Assembly: GCF_014270065.1 (NCBI RefSeq)
Contig: NZ_JACNME010000001.1
Span: forward strand, 124,001 to 188,000
From: Quadrisphaera sp. RL12-1S
GTDB lineage: Bacteria; Actinomycetota; Actinomycetes; Actinomycetales; Quadrisphaeraceae
Direction: 5' to 3'
DNA: 64,000 bases
Shown here: piece by piece, positions 58,716 to 64,000 of the stretch
How positions within the stretch are numbered: the stretch's first letter is position 1
Layout of the letters: every line of letters begins with the position of its first letter
Translations under genes and position numbers: made by a program
Notes under the pieces: model-generated
The model's input: the letters and a program-made list of their open reading frames with translations, nothing else
Told to the model about the DNA's origin: nothing
Databases searched by the model: none

Positions 58716-59618
58716 TCAGGCGAGGGACTGCATGACCTCGCGCGCCAGGGCGGCCGTCTCGGACGGCGTGCGGCCGACCTTGACGCCGGCGGCCTCGAGG
58801 GCCTCCTTCTTGGCCTGCGCGGTGCCCGCGGAGCCGGAGACGATGGCGCCGGCGTGGCCCATGGTCTTGCCCTCCGGGGCGGTGAAGCCCGCCACGTAGC
58901 CGATGACCGGCTTGGTGACGTTCTCCTTGATGAACGCCGCCGCGCGCTCCTCCGCGTCGCCGCCGATCTCACCGATCATGACGATGACGTCGGTGTCGGG
59001 GTCGGCCTGGAACGCCTCGAGGGCGTCGATGTGGGTGGTGCCGATGATCGGGTCACCACCGATGCCCACGGCCGTGGAGAACCCGAAGTCGGCCAGCTCG
59101 TACATCATCTGGTAGGTCAGCGTGCCGGACTTGCTGACCAGGCCGATGCGCCCGGCGGGCGTGATGTCGGCGGGGATGATGCCGGCGTTGGACGCACCCG
59201 GGGTGATGAGGCCGGGGCAGTTCGGGCCGATGAGCCGGCTCGTGCCCTTCGCCTGCGCGTGCGCGAAGAACTCCGCGGTGTCCTTGACCGGCACGCCCTC
59301 GGTGATGACGACCACGAGGGGCACCTCGGCGTCGATCGCCTCGACGGCGGCGGCCTTGGTGCCGGAGGCCGGCACGAAGATGACCGTGACGTCGGCACCG
59401 GTCTCCTTGACGGCGTCGGCCACGGACCCGAAGACCGGCACCTGCACGGCAGCGCCGTCGGCGCCCGTGAACTCGACCGTCTCGCCGGCCTTCTTGGGGT
59501 TGACGCCACCGACGACGGTGGTGCCGGAGGTCAGCATGCGCTGGGTGTGCTTGCGGCCCTCGGAGCCGGTCATGCCCTGCACGATGACCTTGGAGTCCTT
59601 GGTCAGGAAGATCGCCAT
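58716..59618 (-). CDS. sucD: Succinyl-CoA synthetase, alpha subunit
   Basis: TCA-cycle enzyme subunit of 300 residues that binds CoA and carries the phosphohistidine. [20 protein letters not shown] lies at the CoA site, [12 protein letters not shown] is conserved, and [13 protein letters not shown] contains the active-site His. It follows sucC by 33 nt on the same strand, and the two are surely co-transcribed. The ATG has AGAGAGGA upstream. Confidence 0.96.
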   Translation of the reverse strand: MAIFLTKDSKVIVQGMTGSEGRKHTQRMLTSGTTVVGGVNPKKAGETVEFTGADGAAVQVPVFGSVADAVKETGADVTVIFVPASGTKAAAVEAIDAEVPLVVVITEGVPVKDTAEFFAHAQAKGTSRLIGPNCPGLITPGASNAGIIPADITPAGRIGLVSKSGTLTYQMMYELADFGFSTAVGIGGDPIIGTTHIDALEAFQADPDTDVIVMIGEIGGDAEERAAAFIKENVTKPVIGYVAGFTAPEGKTMGHAGAIVSGSAGTAQAKKEALEAAGVKVGRTPSETAALAREVMQSLA

Positions 59619-59651
59619 GTCTGTTCCTCTCTCAGCTGCTCAGCCGGGCCG

Positions 59652-60833
59652 TCAGCGGGAGGCCAGCTCGGCGGCCTTGCGGGCCGCGCCGTCCATCGTG
59701 TCCACCACGGTCACCAGCGGGTGGGCGGCCTCGGCGAGGATGCGCCGGCCCTCCACCACGTTGTTGCCGTCGAGGCGCACGACCAGGGGCTTGGTGGCCT
59801 CGTCGCCGAGGATCTCCAGCGCCTGGACGATGCCGTTGGCCACCGCGTCGCACGCGGTGATGCCGCCGAAGACGTTGACGAAGACGCTCTTGACCTGCGG
59901 GTCGCCGAGGATGACGTCGAGGCCGTTGGCCATGACCTGCGCCGAGGCGCCGCCGCCGATGTCCAGGAAGTTGGCGGGCTTGACGCCGCCGAACTCCTCG
60001 CCGGCCTGCGCGACCACGTCGAGGGTGCTCATGACCAGCCCCGCGCCGTTGCCGATGATGCCGACCTCGCCGTCGAGCTTGACGTAGTTGAGGTGGCTGG
60101 CGCGGGCCTTGGCCTCGAGCGGGTCGCCGGCAGCGGCCTCCTCCTCGGCCAGGGCCGCGGTGTCGGGGTGGCGGAAGGAGGCGTTGTCGTCCAGCGACAC
60201 CTTGCCGTCCAGAGCCACCACGCGGCCGTCACCGGTGAGCACGAGCGGGTTGACCTCGACCAGCGTGGCGTCGGCCTCGCGGTACACGGTCCAGAGCTTC
60301 TCGAGGACGTCGGCCACCTGCGGCGCGACGTCGTCGCCGAAGCCGGCGGCGGTGGTGATCTCCGTCGCCTTGGCGGCGTCGATGCCCACCGAGGGGTCGA
60401 CGGCCACGCGGGCGAGGGCCTCGGGGCGCTCCACCGCGAGCTGCTCGATCTCCATGCCGCCCTCGACGCTGGCCATGGCCAGGTAGCGCCGTTCGGCGCG
60501 GTCCAGCAGCAGGGAGACGTAGTACTCGGTGGCGATGTCGGCGCCGGCCGCGATCATCACCTTGTGGACCGTGTGGCCCTTGATGTCCATCCCGAGGATG
60601 TCCCGGGCGCGCGCCTCGGCCTCGTCAGCGGTCTTCGCCACCTTGACGCCGCCGGCCTTGCCGCGGCCGCCGACCTTCACCTGGGCCTTGACGACGACGA
60701 CCTTCCCGTCGCCCGCGCCGAGCTGCTCGGCGGCCGCGCGGGCCTCCTCGGGCGTCGTGGCCACGAGGCCCGGCAGCACCGGGACGCCGTGGGACTCGAA
60801 CAGGTCGCGCGCTTGGTACTCGTACAGGTCCAC
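59652..60833 (-). CDS. sucC: Succinyl-CoA synthetase, beta subunit
   Basis: ATP-grasp subunit of 393 residues. Marks are the N-terminal [49 protein letters not shown], and the C-terminal [15 protein letters not shown] with [10 protein letters not shown]. The GTG at 60833 fits the conserved N-terminus and has GGAGG about 10 nt upstream; 15 further codons are open but not conserved. TAGGCT at 60930-60935 (minus strand) is a possible -10 box, giving a leader of about 90 nt. Confidence 0.95.
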   Translation of the reverse strand: MDLYEYQARDLFESHGVPVLPGLVATTPEEARAAAEQLGAGDGKVVVVKAQVKVGGRGKAGGVKVAKTADEAEARARDILGMDIKGHTVHKVMIAAGADIATEYYVSLLLDRAERRYLAMASVEGGMEIEQLAVERPEALARVAVDPSVGIDAAKATEITTAAGFGDDVAPQVADVLEKLWTVYREADATLVEVNPLVLTGDGRVVALDGKVSLDDNASFRHPDTAALAEEEAAAGDPLEAKARASHLNYVKLDGEVGIIGNGAGLVMSTLDVVAQAGEEFGGVKPANFLDIGGGASAQVMANGLDVILGDPQVKSVFVNVFGGITACDAVANGIVQALEILGDEATKPLVVRLDGNNVVEGRRILAEAAHPLVTVVDTMDGAARKAAELASR

Positions 60834-60976
60834 TGGGGCTGCGCCTCCATCGTCGGCCGCTGCGGGTGTCCCGCGCACCGGCGGGACCTGCTCGTCGGCC
60901 GCCCGGCCTGCACGCGGGGTGCGCCCGCGAGCCTAACGAGCCGCGCGCAGGCCCTCGGACGAGCCCCTGACCAGCC

Positions 60977-62044
60977 TCAGCCGAGCACCGCGAGCGCCGC
61001 GGCGGGGTCGTCGGTGAACAGGCCGTCCACCCCGTCGTCGCGCAGCTGGCGCAGCAGCCCCGCCACGTCACCGCGGGCCGCGAGGTCGCGCCCGTCGCCG
61101 CTGCGCAGCTCAGCGGGCAGGAAGGTGTTCTCCGGCCGCACGGTGTACGGCACCACGGCCAGCCCGGCGGCGTGCGCGTCGTCCACGAGGCGGCTGCCGC
61201 GACGGGCACCGGACCGGCCGCGGGCGTCGCGCGGCTCCACCTGCACCAGGTGCGGGGCCAGGACGTCGGCCCACCCCCGCAGCTCGGCCAGTCCGTCGGG
61301 GGTGCACAGGTCGGCGTAGTCGCGGTGGTCGCCCGCCAGCCGCAGGTCCGGGGGCGCTCCGGTGGGCTGCGTCAGCTGGGCCAGGTGCAGCGCGGGGGCT
61401 GCTGCTCGCAGCCGCTGCAGGGGTGCCACCTCGAAGCACTGGACGACGACGACGGCGGCGGCAGCAGCGGCCGGGCCGCCGCTGCGCGGCTCGTCGTCGT
61501 CCTGGTCCTCCAGCAGCCCGGACGCCTCCAGCGCTGTGAGCAGCCGCGGCTCCAGCGCCAGGCCGGCCGCCTCGAAGTGCGCCGGGTGCTTCAGCTCCGG
61601 CCACACCGCCACCGGCCGGCCGGACCGCGCCGCGAGCTCCTCGCGCAGCGCGAGCACCTCACCGAAGGTCATCACCGGCTGCTCGCCGTCGTGGGCGGCG
61701 CTGGCGGGCCGCAGCTGGGGCAGCCGCTCGCGGGCGCGCAGGGTGCGCACCTGCGCGAGGGTGAGGTCCTGGGAGAACCAGCCGGTCAGCGCGACGCCGT
61801 CGACGACGCGCGTGCGGCGCAGGTGGGCCAGCTCGGGGTGGTCGGCGACGTCCGTGGTGTCGCTGAGCTCGGCCTCGTGCCGGACCACCAGCTCGCCGTC
61901 GGCGGTGGCCACCAGGTCGACGTCCACGCCGTCCGCGCCCTCGGCCACCGCCAGCTCGTACGCGGCGCGCGTGTGCTCCGGGCGGCGCGCGCTGGCTCCG
62001 CGGTGGCCGACCACCACCGGCCGCCGTCCCTCAGGGGTGCTCAT
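60977..62044 (-). CDS. Glycerophosphodiester phosphodiesterase
   Basis: Hydrolyses deacylated phospholipids to glycerol-3-phosphate and an alcohol; 355 residues with no signal peptide, so probably cytosolic like UgpQ. The N-terminus VVGHRGASARRPEHT carries the catalytic His and Arg. The usual E-x-D metal motif reads DGVDVDL, with Asp in place of Glu, and PENT is PEHT. A long acidic/Ala-rich insertion (about 180-200) precedes the middle of the barrel. The ATG overlaps the stop of the MocR-type regulator gene (ATGA), an unusual partner. Confidence 0.8.
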   Translation of the reverse strand: MSTPEGRRPVVVGHRGASARRPEHTRAAYELAVAEGADGVDVDLVATADGELVVRHEAELSDTTDVADHPELAHLRRTRVVDGVALTGWFSQDLTLAQVRTLRARERLPQLRPASAAHDGEQPVMTFGEVLALREELAARSGRPVAVWPELKHPAHFEAAGLALEPRLLTALEASGLLEDQDDDEPRSGGPAAAAAAVVVVQCFEVAPLQRLRAAAPALHLAQLTQPTGAPPDLRLAGDHRDYADLCTPDGLAELRGWADVLAPHLVQVEPRDARGRSGARRGSRLVDDAHAAGLAVVPYTVRPENTFLPAELRSGDGRDLAARGDVAGLLRQLRDDGVDGLFTDDPAAALAVLG

Positions 62045-63510
62045 GCCCCACCCCTGCTCTCTCCTGGCCGTCGACCGGGGGGGTGGGCGTCTCGCCGACC
62101 GGGTGGCGGCGCGGCGCGGACCAGCGCGGTGACGGCTCCGCGCAGCTCGGTGAGCGTCGCCGCGCCGTAGCCGAGGACGACGGCCGGCGGCAGGTCGGTG
62201 CGGGCCACCGCGTACGCGGCGAGGTCCGCCAGCACGAAGCCGTCAGCCCTTACGGCCGCCACGACGGCGGCGGCGTCCGTCCCCGCGGGCAGCTCGACCA
62301 CCACGTGCAGACCGGCTGCCGCCCCGCGGGGGCGCAGGTGGGGGTGCTCGGCCAGGAGCTGGCGCAGGAGGTCGCGGCGGTGGGCGTGGTCGCGGCGCAC
62401 CCTGGCCACGTGCCGCCGCAGGCCCCCGCCGGCCAGGTGCGCCGCCAGAGCGCGCTGGAGGACGCCGCTCACGGGGGCGCCGAGGTCCTCGCGGACCGCT
62501 GCGAGCGCCCCGCGCAGCCCCGGGGGCGCCAGGAGGTAGCCCGCGCGCAGCCACGGCGAGAGCACCTTGGAGAACGTCCCGAGGTGCACCACCAGCTCGG
62601 GGGCCAGCGACGCCAGGGCGGGCAGCGGCGCCGCGCCGTAGCGGAACTCGCCGTCGTAGTCGTCCTCGACGACGACGGCGCCCGCCTGGCGCGCCCAGGC
62701 CAGCAGCGCCGCGCGGCGCTCCAGCGGCAGCACACCGCCCCACGGGTACTGGTGGCTGGGGGTGACGAGCACCGCGTCCGCGCCGGAGCTGGGAGCGGGG
62801 AGCGCCTCGACGCGCAGGCCGTCGTCGTCGGCGTCCACGGGGAGGAGCTGGGCCCCGAGGCGGCGCAGGCAGCGCGCCGACGAGGGGTACCCCGGGTCCT
62901 CGACGACCACGCGCAGGTCGCGGCCGCGCTGGGCGCGCAGGGCGTGGGCGACGAGGGCGAGGCCGTCGCCGGTGCCGGCGGTCACGACCACGTCGGCGGG
63001 GTCGGCGTCGATGCCGCGGGCGGCCCGCAGGTGGGCGGCCACCTGCTCCCGCAGGGACCGCAGCCCGGTGGGCGGTGGCTCGTCGTCGGGGACGACGGCG
63101 AGGGTGGCCTCCCGCCACGCGGTGCGCCACGCCGCGTCGGCCAGGCGGGAGGTGTCCGGCCGCCCGGGGCGCAGGTCCACCGCTGCCGGGACCTCGGGCG
63201 CCGCGACCACCGGCGGGGCAGGCGTCCGCGGCTGCGGGAGCGCGCCGACGTGCTCGCTGACGCGGGTGCCGCTGCCGTGGCGGGCCTCGAGGAAGCCCTC
63301 CCCCGCGAGCTGGTCGTAGGCGGCGGTGACGGTGGCGCGGGACAGGCCCAGCTGCTCGGACAGGCGCCGGGTGGCCGGCAGCTGCGCGCCGGGCGGGAGG
63401 CGACGGTCGCGGACGGCGGCGCGCAGGGCGTCGGCCAGCTGGACGTGCAGCGGCGCGCCGGCCCTGCGCTGCAGGGTGACGGGCAGGTCCAGGTCGGCTG
63501 CGGTGCGCAC
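62041..63510 (-). CDS. MocR/PdxR-type transcriptional regulator (GntR plus aminotransferase fold)
   Basis: A 489-residue regulator. The N-terminal GntR winged helix is clear (LADALRAAVRDRRLPPGAQL, LGLSRATVTAAYDQLAGEGF), followed by an aminotransferase class I/II domain with VVTAGTGDGLALVAHAL, VLVTPSHQYPWGGVLP and VEDDYDGEFRY. The PLP-lysine region reads VHLGTFSKVLSPWLRAGYL, so PLP binding is likely. Such proteins sense PLP and control vitamin B6 or amino-acid genes. It is divergent from a pyridoxamine-oxidase-like gene, with three AGTGGAC sites between. The GTG has GAGGAGG upstream. Confidence 0.9.
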   Translation of the reverse strand: MRTAADLDLPVTLQRRAGAPLHVQLADALRAAVRDRRLPPGAQLPATRRLSEQLGLSRATVTAAYDQLAGEGFLEARHGSGTRVSEHVGALPQPRTPAPPVVAAPEVPAAVDLRPGRPDTSRLADAAWRTAWREATLAVVPDDEPPPTGLRSLREQVAAHLRAARGIDADPADVVVTAGTGDGLALVAHALRAQRGRDLRVVVEDPGYPSSARCLRRLGAQLLPVDADDDGLRVEALPAPSSGADAVLVTPSHQYPWGGVLPLERRAALLAWARQAGAVVVEDDYDGEFRYGAAPLPALASLAPELVVHLGTFSKVLSPWLRAGYLLAPPGLRGALAAVREDLGAPVSGVLQRALAAHLAGGGLRRHVARVRRDHAHRRDLLRQLLAEHPHLRPRGAAAGLHVVVELPAGTDAAAVVAAVRADGFVLADLAAYAVARTDLPPAVVLGYGAATLTELRGAVTALVRAAPPPGRRDAHPPGRRPGESRGGA

Positions 63511-63533
63511 GGGCCTCCTCGCGGCAGTGGCTC

Positions 63534-63581
63534 AGTGGACTGCTCGTCCGGGGCTCGAGTGGACTCCCCGGCCGGTCCACT
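63534..63581. promoter_or_regulatory. Three AGTGGACT sites between divergent MocR and flavin-protein genes
   Basis: AGTGGACT occurs at 63534-63541 and 63558-63565 as direct repeats and inverted (GGTCCACT) at 63574-63581. Mixed direct/inverted repeats between a MocR-type gene and its target are typical operators. Confidence 0.6.
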
Positions 63582-63600
63582 GGGCGGCCAGTCTGCTCCT

Positions 63601-64000
63601 GTGACCGCCAGCCCCGCCACCACCGGACCGTCCTCGGCCGAGCTCCCCGTGACCGACCGCACCCGCTTCACGCGCTACGGGCACCGCCAGGTGACCGACC
63701 GCGCCGCGCTGCACGACGTGCTCGACACCGCGCTGGTCGCGCACGTCGCCGTGGTCCGCGAGACTCCTGCGCCGGCCGCCGTCGTCCTGCCGATCGCGTC
63801 GGCGCGCGACGGCGAGTCGCTGCTGCTGCACGGCTCCACCGGCGGCGGCCTGCTGCGCGCGGCGGCCGCCGGGCAGACGGTGACCGCCACGGTGACCGTG
63901 CTCGACGGCGTGGTGTATGCCCGCACAGTGTTCGACAGCTCCATGAACTACCGCTGCGCCGTGGTCTACGGAGTGCCGACCGTGGTGCCGGACGAGGAGA
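63601..64000 (+). CDS. Pyridoxamine 5'-phosphate oxidase-family flavin-binding protein (5' part)
   Basis: At least 133 residues, cut by the window end. The segment HRQVTDRAALHDVLDTALVA, the strand HVAVVRETPAPAAVVLPIA, the LLLHGSTGGGLLRAA turn and VVYARTVFDSSMNYRCAVVYG match nitroimidazole-resistance/PNPOx-like split-barrel proteins that bind FMN or F420. It may handle B6 vitamers or reduce a xenobiotic. Divergence from a MocR-type regulator favours the B6 link. The GTG at 63601 is chosen; CAGTCT lies 6 nt upstream. Confidence 0.8.
   Translation, partial: MTASPATTGPSSAELPVTDRTRFTRYGHRQVTDRAALHDVLDTALVAHVAVVRETPAPAAVVLPIASARDGESLLLHGSTGGGLLRAAAAGQTVTATVTVLDGVVYARTVFDSSMNYRCAVVYGVPTVVPDEE

Overview
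The window is very high-GC DNA (by eye well above 70 percent) in which open frames persist on both strands. Many starts are GTG, genes commonly overlap by ATGA or GTGA, and -10 hexamers of the form TANNNT often lie 6-8 nt before a start codon. With ZTP, SAM-I and FMN riboswitches, an ECF/anti-sigma pair and a sucCD-purN-purH block, this fits a chromosomal segment of an Actinomycetota bacterium. A Kineosporiales-like or related lineage is possible but is only a guess. No tRNA, rRNA, insertion sequence, phage or CRISPR array was seen.

Layout. 1-3.6 kb: end of an unknown gene, then a family-1 carbohydrate ABC importer (binding lipoprotein and two permeases) bracketed by two hairpins with identical arms. 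3.6-8.5 kb: the N-acetylglutaminylglutamine amide (NAGGN) osmoprotectant cluster asnO-ngg-M42 peptidase. 8.6-12.9 kb: an RsbW-like ATPase, exonuclease III, a penicillin-binding protein and an NAD(P)-binding protein. 13-17.4 kb: alcohol dehydrogenase and flavin monooxygenase, divergent from an AcoR-like GAF regulator, with three 12-nt iterons between them. 17.5-20.6 kb: TldD/TldE protease. 20.6-28.4 kb: an ATP-grasp protein, glyA-folD behind a ZTP riboswitch, zwf, a CynX-like exporter divergent from purU, and a small monooxygenase-fold protein. 28.4-35.2 kb: a hypothetical protein, an MFS exporter, a GGDEF protein, an ABC-2 exporter and an ECF sigma/anti-sigma pair. 35.2-40.3 kb: a ROK-regulated sugar ABC operon containing an SGNH hydrolase. 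40.4-44.4 kb: an FMN-riboswitch ribD-ribE-ribBA-ribH operon. 44.5-52.2 kb: icd, a ribbon-helix-helix protein, trmL, an S9 peptidase, an AEC transporter, and dimethylsulfone monooxygenase sfnG behind a SAM-I riboswitch. 52.4-64 kb: a DUF3017 protein, recQ, a peptidase E-like protein, purN-purH, a small membrane protein, sucCD, and a glycerophosphodiesterase with a MocR-type regulator divergent from a flavin-binding protein that runs off the end.

How the parts connect. One-carbon and purine genes (glyA, folD, purU, purN, purH) are concentrated here, and the ZTP riboswitch ties glyA-folD to the purine intermediate ZMP/ZTP. The most specific regulatory inference is a TTCA-N5-TGAA palindrome. It occurs in the promoter spacer of the sugar ABC operon and again over the promoter of the ROK repressor gene, which predicts autoregulation and one regulon.

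A recurrent short palindrome, GTGATCATGG, appears 13 times, always at or near gene 3' ends. It forms terminator-like hairpins, and in two cases it supplies the stop codon of the upstream gene. This repeat family and the regulatory layouts above are the least ordinary parts of the window; most coding genes belong to known families.
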